A stretch of 55,000 nt of DNA from Strigamia acuminata (GCA_949358305.1 CASHSZ010000131.1:27501-82500), one strand, 5' to 3'. Numbered from the stretch's first letter, positions 19,818-33,366 are shown. Numbers and translations are program-made. The notes: generated by a model from the letters alone, not told the origin.

Positions 19818-22800
19818 CCCGTTACGGCCCTTGGCCGTAACGGGCCGTTACGGGATCGTGACGGGACCGTCGGCGGCCCGTTAACGGCCCGCACGGGCCG
19901 TGACGGGATCGTGACGGGACCGTTGGCGGCCCGTTAACGGCCCGCACGCGCCGTGACGGGACCGTGACGGGACCGTCGGCGGCCCGTTAACGGCCCGTAC
20001 GACTCCATGCGGGCCGTTGACGGGCCGTTAACGGGCCGTTAACGGGCCGTTAACGGCGTAAATCGAAAAAATCAACAACCGACAACACGTACGTGAAAAC
20101 GCGTACAACATTCATAGACATTAATCTCGAATCCTGTTTTTGGTTTTACGCCGTTAACGGGCCGTTAACGGGCCGTTAACGGCCCGTTAACGGCCCGTTA
20201 ACGGCCCGCGTGAGGTCGTACGGGCCGTCGGCGAGCCGAAGTCCGGGAACGAAGGCCGTGACGGGATCGTGACGGGACTGTCGGCGGCCCGTTAACGGCC
20301 CGCACGCGCCGTGACGGGACCGTGACGGGACCGTCGGCGGCCCGTTAACGGCCCGTGCGGGCCGTTGCGGGATCGTGACGGGATCGTCGACGGCCCGTTA
20401 ACGGCCCGTGCGGGCCGTTGCGGGCCGTTGACGGGCCGTTGACGGGCCGTTAACGGGCCGTTAACGGGCCGTTACGGCGTGAATCGAAAAAATCAACAAC
20501 CGACAACACGTACGTGAAAACGCGTACAACATTCATAGACATTAATCTCGAATCCTGTTTTCGGTTTTGCCCCGTTAACGGGCCGTTAACGGGCCGTTAA
20601 CGGGCCGTTAACGGCCCGTGCGGGCCGTTGCGGGATCGTGACGGGATCGTCGACGGCCCGTTAACGGCCCGTGCGGGCCGTTGCGGGATCGTGACGGGAC
20701 CGTCAGCGGCCCGTTAACGGCCCGTGCGGGCCGTTGCGGGATCGTGACGGGATCGTCGACGGCCCGTTAACGGCCCGTGCGGGCCGTTGCGGGCCGTTGA
20801 CGGGCCGTTGACGGGCCGTTAACGGGCCGTTAACGGGCCGTTACGGCGTGAATCGAAAAAATCAACAACCGACAACACGTACATGAAAACGCGTACAACA
20901 TTCATAGACATTAATCTCGAATCCTGTTTTTGGTTTTACGCCGTTAACGGGCCGTTAACGGGCCGTTAACGGCCCGTTAACGGCCCGCGTGAGGTCGTAC
21001 GGGCCGTCGGCGAGCCGAAGTCCGGGAACGAAGGCCGTGACGGGATCGTGACGGGACCGTCAGCGGCCCGTTAACGGCCCGTGCGGGCCGTTGCGGGATC
21101 GTGACGGGATCGTCGACGGCCCGTTAACGGCCCGTGCGGGCCGTTGCGGGCCGTTGACGGGCCGTTGACGGGCCGTTAACGGGCCGTTAACGGGCCGTTA
21201 CGGCGTGAATCGAAAAAATCAACAACCGACAACACGTACGTGAAAACGCGTACAACATTCATAGACATTAATCTCGAATCCTGTTTTCGGTTTTGCCCCG
21301 TTAACGGGCCGTTAACGGGCCGTTAACGGGCCGTTAACGGCCCGTGCGGGCCGTTGCGGGATCGTGACGGGACCGTCGACGGCCCGTTAACGGCCCGTGC
21401 GGGCCGTTGCGGGATCGTGACGGGACCGTCAGCGGCCCGTTAACGGCCCGTGCGGGCCGTTGCGGGATCGTGACGGGATCGTCGACGGCCCGTTAACGGC
21501 CCGTGCGGGCCGTTGCGGGATCGTGACGGGACCGTCAGCGGCCCGTTAACGGCCCGTGCGGGCCGTTGCGGGATCGTGACGGGATCGTCGACGGCCCGTT
21601 AACGGCCCGTGCGGGCCGTTGCGGGCCGTTGACGGGCCGTTGACGGGCCGTTAACGGGCCGTTAACGGGCCGTTACGGCGTGAATCGAAAAAATCAACAA
21701 CCGACAACACGTACATGAAAACGCGTACAACATTCATAGACATTAATCTCGAATCCTGTTTTTGGTTTTACGCCGTTAACGGGCCGTTAACGGGCCGTTA
21801 ACGGCCCGTTAACGGCCCGCGTGAGGTCGTACGGGCCGTCGGCGAGCCGAAGTCCGGGAACGAAGGCCGTGACGGGATCGTGACGGGACCGTCAGCGGCC
21901 CGTTAACGGCCCGTGCGGGCCGTTGCGGGATCGTGACGGGATCGTCGACGGCCCGTTAACGGCCCGTGCGGGCCGTTGCGGGCCGTTGACGGGCCGTTGA
22001 CGGGCCGTTAACGGGCCGTTAACGGGCCGTTACGGCGTGAATCGAAAAAATCAACAACCGACAACACGTACGTGAAAACGCGTACAACATTCATAGACAT
22101 TAATCTCGAATCCTGTTTTCGGTTTTGCCCCGTTAACGGGCCGTTAACGGGCCGTTAACGGGCCGTTAACGGCCCGTGCGGGCCGTTGCGGGATCGTGAC
22201 GGGACCGTCGACGGCCCGTTAACGGCCCGTGCGGGCCGTTGCGGGATCGTGACGGGACCGTCAGCGGCCCGTTAACGGCCCGTGCGGGCCGTTGCGGGAT
22301 CGTGACGGGATCGTCGACGGCCCGTTAACGGCCCGTGCGGGCCGTTGCGGGCCGTTGACGGGCCGTTGACGGGCCGTTAACGGGCCGTTAACGGGCCGTT
22401 ACGGCGTGAATCGAAAAAATCAACAACCGACAACACGTACATGAAAACGCGTACAACATTCATAGACATTAATCTCGAATCCTGTTTTTGGTTTTACGCC
22501 GTTAACGGGCCGTTAACGGGCCGTTAACGGCCCGTTAACGGCCCGCGTGAGGTCGTACGGGCCGTCGGCGAGCCGAAGTCCGGGAACGAAGGCCGTGACG
22601 GGATCGTGACGGGACCGTCAGCGGCCCGTTAACGGCCCGTGCGGGCCGTTGCGGGATCGTGACGGGATCGTCGACGGCCCGTTAACGGCCCGTGCGGGCC
22701 GTTGCGGGCCGTTGACGGGCCGTTGACGGGCCGTTAACGGGCCGTTAACGGGCCGTTACGGCGTGAATCGAAAAAATCAACAACCGACAACACGTACGTG

Positions 22801-24490
22801 AAAACGCGTACAACATTCATAGACATTAATCTCGAATCCTGTTTTCGGTTTTGCCCCGTTAACGGGCCGTTAACGGGCCGTTAACGGGCCGTTAACGGCC
22901 CGTGCGGGCCGTTGCGGGATCGTGACGGGACCGTCGACGGCCCGTTAACGGCCCGTGCGGGCCGTTGCGGGATCGTGACGGGACCGTCAGCGGCCCGTTA
23001 ACGGCCCGTGCGGGCCGTTGCGGGATCGTGACGGGATCGTCGACGGCCCGTTAACGGCCCGTGCGGGCCGTTGCGGGATCGTGACGGGACCGTCAGCGGC
23101 CCGTTAACGGCCCGTGCGGGCCGTTGCGGGATCGTGACGGGATCGTCGACGGCCCGTTAACGGCCCGTGCGGGCCGTTGCGGGCCGTTGACGGGCCGTTG
23201 ACGGGCCGTTAACGGGCCGTTAACGGGCCGTTACGGCGTGAATCGAAAAAATCAACAACCGACAACACGTACATGAAAACGCGTACAACATTCATAGACA
23301 TTAATCTCGAATCCTGTTTTTGGTTTTACGCCGTTAACGGGCCGTTAACGGGCCGTTAACGGCCCGTTAACGGCCCGCGTGAGGTCGTACGGGCCGTCGG
23401 CGAGCCGAAGTCCGGGAACGAAGGCCGTGACGGGATCGTGACGGGACCGTCAGCGGCCCGTTAACGGCCCGTGCGGGCCGTTGCGGGATCGTGACGGGAT
23501 CGTCGACGGCCCGTTAACGGCCCGTGCGGGCCGTTGCGGGCCGTTGACGGGCCGTTGACGGGCCGTTAACGGGCCGTTAACGGGCCGTTACGGCGTAAAT
23601 CGAAAAAATCAACAACCGACAACACGTACGTGAAAACGCGTACAACATTCATAGACATTAATCTCGAATCCTGTTTTTGGTTTTACGCCGTTAACGGGCC
23701 GTTAACGGCCCGTTAACGGCCCGTTAACGGCCCGTTAACGGCCCGCACAGGCCGTGACGGGATCGTGACGGGACCGTCGGCGGCCCGTTAACGGCCCGCA
23801 CGGGCCGTGACGGGATCGTGACGGGACCGTTGGCGGCCCGTTAACGGCCCGCACGGGCCGTGACGGGATCGTGACGGGACCGTCGGCGGCCCGTTAACGG
23901 CCCGCACGGGCCGTGACGGGATCGTGACGGGACCGTCGGCGGCCCGTTAACGGCCCGCACGGGCCGTGACGGGATCGTGACGGGACCGTCGGCGGCCCGT
24001 TAACGGCTTGTACGGGCCGTTACGGGATCGTGACGGGACCGTGACGGGACCGTCGGCGGCCCGTTAACGGCCCGTACGATTCCATGCGGGCCGTTGACGG
24101 GATCGTGACGGGACCGTCGGCAGCCCGTTAACGGCCCGCACGGGCCGTGACGGGATCGTGACGGGACCGTCGGCGGCCCGTTAACGGCCCGCACGAGCCG
24201 TGACGGGATCGTGACGGGACCGTTGGCGGCCCGTTAACGGCCCGCACGGGCCGTGACGGGATCGTGACGGGACCGTCGGCGGCCCGTTAACGGCTTGTAC
24301 GGGCCGTTACGGGATCGTGACGGGACCGTCGGCGGCCCGTTAACGGCCCGCACGGGCCGTTAACGGGGTCGTTACGGGACCGTCGGCGGCCCGTGCGGCG
24401 GCCTCGCCAACCTCGTGCGGCCCGTTAACGGCCCGTACGGGCCGTTACGGGGCCGTTGCGGGATCGTCGGCGGCCCGTTAACGGCCCGCA
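19818..24490. repeat. Right satellite arm with 10 AT-rich cassettes
   Basis: Cassettes in inverted orientation start near 20055, 20475, 20843, 21201, 21675, 22033, 22401, 22759, 23233 and 23591. Two sequence classes (TTTTGGTTTTACGCC and TTTTCGGTTTTGCCCC ends) alternate over much of the array, with spacings of 358, 368 and 474 bp. The arm ends near 24490 without the terminal block that closes the left arm. Confidence 0.9.
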
Positions 24491-25068
24491 CGGGACAACG
24501 GGCGCCAACGAGCGCCGGTAGTCCCGGTAATTTGTTTCAAAATAAATATTTGTCACCGTCTCCCCTCCCTCCTCCTCCTCCCCCTCCTCTCCCTCTCGAG
24601 GCCAGACACGGCCGCTCCAAAATACGAACCACGACGATGCCTCCGTACCGATAGACCGAGTGGGTCGCGCGACAGACAATGCGCGCAAACTACCGTCGGC
24701 GCACGGTGTGCACGGCGCAACACCACGGAAGTAACTACCGGTGCGCCCCTCGTGCGTGCGAGGCAACCCCGAGCTCGCTTAAAGAAGCCACGCAACAACA
24801 ACCGAGTTCGTTTATCTATTTATTTATTTTTTATTCGTCTAGCATTTTAAACGAATCGATGAAAACAAATGAAAACAAACAAACAAATTAATAAACAAAT
24901 CGAATACATAAAAAAATAAAATAAAATAAAATAAAATAAAATAAAATAAAGATGAAATGAAATGAAATAAAATGAAATATTGGCCGTTTCGATCCTCGAT
25001 GTCGCCTTTATCTGCCTATCCATCTATTCTGAAATGAGAGAAGAAAAGATGAGTATTCGAAGAGGCGC
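24491..25068. other. Intergenic
   Basis: It has a C/T-rich stretch (24561-24600), a GC-rich stretch with no recognisable gene, and (AAAAT)n at about 24910-24950 just downstream of the minus-strand gene stop. Confidence 0.6.
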
Positions 25069-25847
25069 TTAGTGGAGAATTCGCTCACTGTCCCGTTTCT
25101 TCGACTCGCGGGTAACCGCCGGTGCGTCGGAGGAGCCACCAGTGTTGGGTGGCGGCTAAAAAAAAAAAAAAAAAAAAAAAAACGAATGTTTGTCGAAATA
25201 CGGGGAAAAAAAGGTGCGTACATGCACGGTGAACGTTTTCCACCGACTGACTCACTCACCATGCGCATCAGCATTCTAACTATAGCGCGGTGCGCGTCCA
25301 ACGCCAAACGCGAGAACACGGGGCCTCCAGCCGGGAGCAACTCGACTCCATCGGCGACGTCTCGGTCGTCGCTCTCTTCCTCCTCTTCCTCTTCATCTTC
25401 TTCTTCTTCCTCTTCTTCTCCTTCTCCTCCCTCTCCTCCTTCTTCGCCCTCTCCCTCCTCCGCCACTGTCTTTGCCGGAGCCTCCAGCCCGCCCGACAAG
25501 GGAGCGGCGGACGACGTAGATGGGACGGCGTCGCTCGACGACGAGGCGACGACGCGCGCTGGCGACGATTCTCCGTCTTGACGCGGCTGGAAAATGGAGG
25601 GGGAATAGGCGAATGAATAGACGAATGAACGACGACAATCTTGACGGGATACCTTTTTGGTTGGCGCCGGATCGCCCGCTTCCCCGGGACGCTTTACCGT
25701 TCGCTGCGTCTCCGGCGACTGTGGCTGCGTCGGCGTCTCCGACGTCCCCGGTGACGGTGGTTGCGACGGTAGCTGCGACTGCGGCGGCTGCAGCTGCGTC
25801 AGCGCCTCGTTCTCGCTCCCACTCTCGCTCTCGTTTTCGATCGGCAT
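25069..25847 (-). CDS. Acidic protein of unknown function, 202 aa
   Basis: Three exons (25847-25653, 25586-25260, 25155-25069) join in phase 0 to 202 residues. Exon 1 is Glu/Ser then Gln/Pro-rich and ends in a basic patch (TVKRPGE...PTKK). Exon 2 has a Ser/Ala-rich part, a Glu/Gly/Asp run of about 40 residues, and a possible helix FSRLALDAHRAIVRMLMRM. Exon 3 is short and basic at its end (TRESKKRDSERILH). Donors are GTATCC and GTGAGT; acceptors are TTTTCCAG and TTTTTTAG. CTCTACAG lies directly before the ATG. I recognise no domain. The composition suits a nuclear or chromatin-associated protein, which is only inference. Confidence 0.65.
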
Positions 25848-26639
25848 CTGTAGAGAAGGAATAAATTAAATTAAATTGAATTAAATCGAAGCGCGAGCGC
25901 GGTAAAACCGAAAGAAGAAGGGGTGGAGGTGAGGAAAAGAGACCGAAGGACGAGCGAGAGGGGGGCGCTATAGTTTCACCGCACGACTCGTTGCACTATA
26001 CGAATTGCCCCGAAACAAACGCCTATTTATTTCTTTATTTTTTTTTATTTATTCATTCATTCGTTAATCTCGTCCACTCGTTAAGTTTTATCAAATTCGT
26101 TAAACTCGTTCGTCCATTCGTCAAATTGGTCGTTTCGTCTAGCGACGAGAACAACGGCGACGCTAACGTTTACGCGAGTAACTCGGTGAGTTCGTGCATT
26201 CTGCGCACGCAAAACGCGAACGCGGCCAATTGACAAAATAACATTTTACAAGTAATGGTTTAATAATTTACCTCCGTGTGCGAAGCGCGTGTCGCGTCCA
26301 TTGTGTCTGTCTGTCTGATTTTGGCGAATGAACCGACGCGACGCCCGGTGATAACAATGGCGATAATGACACGCGACGTAGCATACTTCTAGCTAAACAA
26401 CAATAATAATAATAATTCATTAAAAAAATAAAATGAAATAGAATAATTAAATAAACAAACAAAATAATAAATAGATAAATAAATAAATAAATAAATAAAT
26501 AAGTCGAAAATAAATAAACTAGCGGCGGGACGGGCCGAGGTCAGAGATTTTGCTCCGTTCTCGCGTCTGTCTATTCCGGGTAGAGGGAGGGAGCGAACGG
26601 GCGCGCGCCGGACATCGCTCGGAATTAAAAAACGGGTAA
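25848..26639. other. Intergenic
   Basis: Upstream region of the minus-strand acidic gene, with A/T-rich and (AAAT)n tracts (26465-26500). No gene or repeat family beyond simple repeats was seen. Confidence 0.6.
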
Positions 26640-27607
26640 CGGGGGAAGACAGACAGTCGAAATTTGATTCCCCGGTCGTGGAATCGACTCCGCGACCCGT
26701 GCTTTAACGGTTAATTGGATTATCTTCGTCGTGACTTATCGGGATAAAAATTTTATAGAAAATCGGCCGTATCGTATTTTATTTTCATCTTCCGAGGGTC
26801 TCGCGTCGTCGTTGTGGACGGGAGTCTTCCCGAACACGTTCGACGGGCTTCGCGAATGCTTTCAGATCGGACGCGGAACTCGGGCCCGCCGCTCGGTCGA
26901 GCGGCGCCAGTACCCGCCGAGCGGCGCGGTATCCGATCAAATAACTCCCTTGCTTCGTCACGGTCTCGGACTGGCCTTCGGGCCGGTCAAAATAACAAAT
27001 AAATGAATAAATCGAAAATAGAACGCCCCCGTCCCGGCGAGACTAGGGGCGGGTGGCGTCGTTGAGCGGCGGCAGCGGCGGCGGTAGCCCCGACGACTCG
27101 CCCCGAAAATAAGCTCCCGCACCAGCATTCCTTCGTCCGTCTAAACCTCGCAGCGCGTGCGGTCGCGTGCATTCTACTCGTGTCCGGTGTGGCGATCGGT
27201 ACAGAGTAAAAAAAAGATCACCCGAAAAAGAAAGACGATTAAAGTTTTAATTCTCCGGTCGTGGAACCGACTTTGCGGTTCGTGCTTTAACCGTTAATTA
27301 GGTTATCTTCGTCGCAACTCGTCGTAATAAAAATTTCACAGAAAATCAGCCGTTTCGTATTTTATTTTCATCTTCCGGGGGTCTCGCGCCGTCGTTGTGG
27401 ACGGGAGTCTTCCCGAACACGTTCGATGGGTTTTGCCGACACTTTCAGATCGAATGCGGAACTCGGGCCCGTCGCTCGGTCGAGCGGCGCCAGTACCCGC
27501 CGAGCGGCACGGTATCCGATACCCGTCTTTTTTAAACCTCCCTTGCTTCGTCGGTCTCAGACTGGCCTTCGGGTCGGTCAAAATAAATAAATAAATAAAT
27601 AAATGAA

Positions 27608-27658
<51 letters not shown>

Positions 27659-30600
27659 GTAGGTCGGGAAATAGAACGCGTTCGTCCCGGCGAATAGTGG
27701 CAGCTGGGGTCGTCGAGTGAGTGGCGGCGGCAGCGGCAACCTCGATGACTCGCCCCGAAAATAAAGTCCCGCGTCGGCATCCCTTCGTGCGTCCTTCGTC
27801 CGTCTAATCCTCGCAGCGCGTGCGGTCGCGTGCATTCTACTCGTGTCCGATGTAGCGACCGGTACGAGGTAAAAAAAATATCACACGAAAAAGAAAGACG
27901 ATTAAAATTTTAATTCTCCGGTTGTGGAACCGACTTCGCGGTTCGTGCTTTAATCGTTAATTAGATTATCGTCGTCGCAATTTATCGGAATAAAATTTTT
28001 ACGGAAAATTGACATTTCCGTATTTCATTTTCATCTTTCGGGGGTCTTGCGCCGTCATAATCGGAGCGAGTCTCGCTCGATGCGTTCGACGGACTTTGTG
28101 GGAGTTTCCAGATCGCCAGCGGAACGAGGGGCCGTGGCTCGTCCGAGCGGCGCAGTACCCGTCGAGTGGCGCGGTACCCGAGTTCTTGCATCCAACGGTG
28201 GACACATCTTTGTCGAGAGCACCTCTCGGTCTCAGACCGGCCTTCGGGCCGGTCAAAAAAAATAAACAAATAAATAAATAAATAAATAAATAAACGAGTC
28301 GGCGAATAAAGGCGGTTGGGGTCGCTGGACGGTGGCGGTGGTGGTGGCAGCGGCAACCCCGACGACTCGTCGCAAAAGATAAGCTCCCGCGCCGGCATCC
28401 GTTTGCTCGTCTAAACCTCGCAGTGCGCGTGCGGTCGCGTGCATTCTACTCGTGTCCGATGTGGCGATCGGCATAGATCACCCGAAAAAGGAAAGACGAT
28501 TAAAATTTTAATTCTCCGGTCGTGGAACCGACTTTGTGGTTTGCGTTTTAACCGTTAATTAGGTTATCTTCGTCGCACTTTATCGCAATAAAAATTTTAT
28601 AGGAAACCCGCCGCTCCGCATTTTATTTTCACCTCCCGGGGGTCTTGCGCCGTCGTATTCGATGGCAGTCGCCTTCGGTGCGTTCAATTGACCCCGTGAG
28701 TGCTTTCGGATCGAGACCGATGTGAGAGGTCGACATTCACGCCCCGACGATCGGTGCGGACCACTGGCATTTTTTCACCCATCCGTTTATCGGTCGTCGG
28801 TCCGATGCACGCTCCAGCCAGTGATTTTGTCGACGGGTCTCCGAGAGCGGTCTCGGTCTCAGACTGGCCTTCGGGCCGGTCAAAATAATAAATAAATAAA
28901 TAAATAAATAAATGGATCGGAAATAGGTCGCACCCGTCCCGGCGAGAATAAGGGTGGGTGGCGTCGTTGAGCGACGTCAGCGGCAGCGACGTCAGCGGCA
29001 GCGACAGCCCCGACGACTAACTCGCCCCGAAAATAAGGTCCTGCGCCGGCATCCGTTCGTTCGTTCAAACCTCGCAGCGCTCGTGCGGTCGCGTGCATTC
29101 TACTCGTGTCCGACGTGGCGATCGGTACGGAGTAAAAAAAAAAAGATCATCAGAGAAAGGAAGACGATTAAAATTTTAATTCTCCAGTCGTGGCACCGAC
29201 TTTGCGGTTTGTGCTTTAACCGTTAATTAGGTTATCTTCGTTGTGGCAGATTCGAATAAAAGTTTTACAAAATAATCGTCGTTTTACATTTTTAAATCAT
29301 TTCCCAGGGACCGTGTACCGTCGCAGTCGATGCGAGTCCCGGTCATCGCATCCGATAGACATTGCGGACGTTTTTCAGATCGAGACTGGAGTACCTGTTG
29401 AGTACCAAATGGCCGGTCGGTCGTTGGTGTGGTTCCGTCTCCTAAAATGTTCGTCGCCATTTTCTGTTGGTCGAGTCGCCTACCATCCAATGGTCGGTCG
29501 GTGGGTCTCGGTCTCAGACTGGCCTTCGGGCCGGTCAAAATAACAAATAAATGAATAAATCGGAAATAGAACGTCCCCGTCCCGGCCAGAATAGGGGCAG
29601 GTGGTGTCGTTGAGCGGCGTCAGCGGCAGCGACAGCCCGGACGAATCGCCCCGAAAATAAGGTCCTGCGCTGGCATCCGTTTGTTCGTTCAAACCTCGCA
29701 GCGCTCGTGCGGTCGCGTGCATTCTACTCGTGTCCGACGTGGCGATCGGTACGGAGTAAAAAAAAAAAAGATCATCAGAGAAAGGAAGACGATTAAAATT
29801 TTAATTCTCCGGTCGTGGCACCGACTTTGCGGTTCGTACTTTAACCGTTAATTAGGTTATCTTCGTCGTAATTCGTTGGAATAAAAATTTTATAGAAAAT
29901 GAGCCGTTTCGTATTTTATTTTCATCTTCCGGGGGTCTCGCGCCGTCGTTGTGGACGGGAGTCTTCCCGAACACGTTCGATGGGTTTTGCCAACACTTTC
30001 AGATCGAACTCGGGACTCGGGCCCGCCGCTCGGTCGAGCGGCGCACAGTACCCGCCGAGCGGCGCGGTATCCGATATAAAAGGACCCTTGCTTCGCCACG
30101 GTCTCAGACTGGCCTTCGGGCCGGTCAAAATAATAAATAAATAAATAAATAAATAAGTCCGAAAATGGAACGTATCCGTCCCGACGAATAGATGCGGTTG
30201 GGGTCGTTGAGCGACAGCGGCGGCAGCGGCAGCCCCGACGACTCGCCCCGAAAATAAGCTCCCTTACCGGCATTCCTTCGACCGTCTAAACCTCGCAGCA
30301 TGCGTGCGGTCGCGTGCATTCTACTCGTGTCCGATGTGGCGATCGGTACGAGGTAAAAAAAATATCACACGAAAAAAGAAAGACGATTAAAATTTTAATT
30401 CTTCGGTCGTGGGACCGACTTTGCGGTCCGTGCTTTAACCGTTAATTAGGTTATCTTCGTCGTAATTCGTTGGAATAAAAATTTTATAGAAAATGAGCCG
30501 TTTCGTATTTTATTTTCATCTTCCGGGGGTCTCGCGCCGTCGTTGTGGACGGGAGTCTTCCCGAACACGTTCGATGGGTTTTGCCAACACTTTCAGATCG

Positions 30601-30745
30601 AACTCGGGACTCGGGCCCGCCGCTCGGTCGAGCGGCGCACAGTACCCGCCGAGCGGCGCGGTATTTGATACCCGTCTCTGTAAAAGCAGCCGTGCTTTTT
30701 CGGTCTCAGACTGGCCTTCGGGCCGGTCAAAATAATAAATAAATA
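26640..30745. repeat. Seven tandem ~600-670-bp monomers with conserved hairpins
   Basis: The landmark GGTCGTGG recurs near 26662, 27258, 27916, 28515, 29185, 29810 and 30404. The hairpin GACTGGCCTTCGGGCCGGTC (UUCG-type loop) recurs near 26969, 27558, 28238, 28864, 29518, 30107 and 30709. Monomers share a 5' part (GTTAATTAGGTTATCTTCGT) and a 3' part (CGCGTGCATTCTACTCGTGT). The middle ~150 bp is similar in copies 1, 2, 6 and 7, changed in 3, and replaced in 4 and 5. Both strands carry short frames that differ between monomers, so I do not call a protein. Confidence 0.9.
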
Positions 30746-31976
30746 AGTCGAGAATGGGCCACCGCCGGCCGGTGGGGCCAATCGTCGCGGGTGGGTGGGG
30801 CAGGCAGCCAACCGTCCACCGATCGATCGATCGATTGATTGATCGACCGACCAATCAATCGGTTTTCAGATTTCGGGTTTTCACGGGTCCCAGGTTTTTC
30901 AGGTTTTTCAGATTTTTCAGATTTCAGATTTCAGATTTCAGATTTCAGATTTCACATCGAATAATGTACGGAGTCTCTTCGGTGCCATTCTCATTTTGAC
31001 CGTTAAGGACAGACAGACTGCTCCTCGACCAGGACCGACTAATGCGACAACTAGACCCGTCGCCCGTCGCGCGAGCCCGCCTCATTTTTTTCGCTCGTTT
31101 ATTCACGCTTAGTTTTAAGAAAAATTTTCAAATTTTACAAATGTACACAAATAAAAAGACCGTTTACTTTTCGCTCCAATTGTTTATTCTTTATACGCCT
31201 TTACAACTCTTACGAGAAGATAAATAGAAAGCGAGAAAATATAATCGATCAACCACGCCGTCGGCGCCTAACCCGAACCCGTAGTCCCCGCTTCGTTCTT
31301 CTCCTCCCCGTTCACGGGACGGGCCGAACACCGAACACCGAGCGCCGAGCGCTGCGCGGGCACCTGGTGGCGCAACCGGGCAACATGACGCGGCACGATT
31401 CAAAACGCCGATCGTTTATTCGTTTCATTTTATTTTGTTTCGTTTCGTTTCATTTTATTGTTTCACTTTGTTTTATTTTGTTTCATTTTTTCTTTTTAAT
31501 TCGCATCGCCGAGCGTCGCGTCGCAGCGCCGTGACATCGAGGTGAACAGCGGATCAAGCTTTTTCCCGCCATTGTTGTGCCCTTCTCCTTCTTCGCGACG
31601 CACACGCGTACATATATCGGTTCGCTGGACTCCGTAGAGTGGGAAAAACAAACAAACAAACAAACAAAAAAAAAACGAACAAACGAGTAAGTAAGGCTAT
31701 CCAATCGCATTATTTCTTAAAAAAAAAACAAACAAACGAGAGAAGAAACGGAACGGGCGAATAAAAACGGCGTGCCATGCGGGACAGCGTGCGTGAGCAC
31801 GGAGGAGGGGGGAAACCCCGTCGATATCAAACGACTAGATTCAACGTTGGTTTTGTGGTTACTACTCGCGGCGCTATTATTTGTCCGTCCGTTCGTCCGT
31901 TAATCGGTCTAATGAATTAACCAATTAATTGATTAAACGACCAATTCGTTTATAAGTAGGCGATTGATCGACGAAA
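30746..31976. other. Intergenic upstream of the nine-exon gene
   Basis: Contains (GATC/GATT)n near 30820-30860, (ATTTCAG)n at about 30905-30955, and T-rich tracts at 31415-31500. No gene recognised. Confidence 0.6.
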
Positions 31977-33290
31977 ATGGACGACGAGCAACGAGGAGTG
32001 GGCGAAGAACGGACGGGAGTGAACCCCGAGGGCGGAGGTGTCACGGAGACCCACGCGGAAACAGGCGCCGAGGAGGTGGTGCACGTTTTGTCGTCGCCGA
32101 ACGGAACAGCGGGAACCGAGAGCGCGGACCCGGGCGCCAGCCAGTCGTTTCCGAGCACGTTGTCCGGATTGGAAGGTGTACGCAAACCCCGTCCAATGTA
32201 AGTACCACGGCGCGACCGGGTTCGTGCGGGATACCATTTACATTCGTTTTCGTTTTTCGATAGACGACTCGACAGCGACAACGACGACGACAGCGACAAT
32301 GGCAATGGCAACAACGGCGGTGGCGGCGACAACGGCAACGGCGGCAACGAAGCCAACGACGGCAACAGCGGCGGTGACGGGGCAACGGGGCGCGAGGTCG
32401 AAGCCATGCAAGCCAAGATCAACACCCTGGAAGTTGAACTGGAAGAATTGAGGTCGAACCTCGCCAACCACGGCGAAAGACTGGGGGCTCTCGAGGCGAT
32501 GCTCCCAGTCCCTCCCAGCGGGTCGCAGTCGCAACAAACAGACTTTGGCTCCTACGACTCTGCGAAGGTGAGCAACGGCGCCCGCCCGTGTCGTCGATTC
32601 ACTCGTTTTCTTCTTCTTCTTCTTCTTCTTCTTCTTCTTCTTCGTTCAGGACAAGCCCGTTCACAGCAGGGTGGGGATGTGTTGGCTGTGCCGCAGGAAG
32701 CGCGCGAACTACGCCTACGACGACGACGACGGCGACGGCGACGACGACGACGGCGATGGGGGCGGATGGAAACCGGCTGGCCCACTCAAGGACATTGGCG
32801 ATCACTGGCGGAGTGTGCACACCGTAGCCAGAGACTTTGAGGCGGCCAGGCAATTGCTGCGCGGCCACATCGGCACATTCGACGGCTTTTGCCAGGTACG
32901 TATGTATGCATGTGTTTCCTCGCGCGGTCTCTCGGTGTCGTCGCTGAACAAATCGTATGTTTTTGTTTTTTTTGTTTTTTTTACCCGACAGGAACTGTTT
33001 TCGACGACGGAGCACGCGTCCGACTGCCCTTTGTGCGACACGCAGCCGGATGACCTGAGGCAACATCTTTGGACGAAACATAAATTTTACGTACCGATCG
33101 CGACGATAAGGTCGAGCATCGACCAAAGGGGATGCGACGAACCGAAACTACCGGCGCCGAAACGCCCGGCGCCGCAACGTGTCCCGGATCAACCGAAACG
33201 ACGAAAGGGCGAGGCAGAAAAGAAGGTGAAAGAAAAACGCCTCGGTTTATTCGTTCGTTCATTGATTATTTTAATTTTTTATTCACTCAC

Positions 33291-33366
<76 letters not shown>

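Larger units (their letters stand above)
13553..24490. repeat. Giant inverted repeat of GC-palindromic satellite
   Basis: The left array (13790-17940) and right array (19818-24490) are in opposite orientation about an axis near 18.9 kb. The block 17941-18190 is the reverse complement of 13553-13790 and of 19590-19815. The basic word is CCCGTTAACGG inside larger palindromes such as CGGGCCGTTAACGGCCCG. A clear 53-bp period is visible (for example at 14346-14560). In the left array the first ~220 bp run in the opposite sense to the rest. No open gene is present. Confidence 0.9.

Noticed and set aside
14651-23690. Regularly spaced cassettes resembling a CRISPR array
   Set aside because: The ~100-bp cassettes are the conserved part, the sequence between them is also repetitive satellite, and the host is eukaryotic.
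26731-30735. Repeated 60-90-codon frames in the satellite
   Set aside because: Frames and ends differ between monomers and cover the hairpins. RNA structure is the better explanation.
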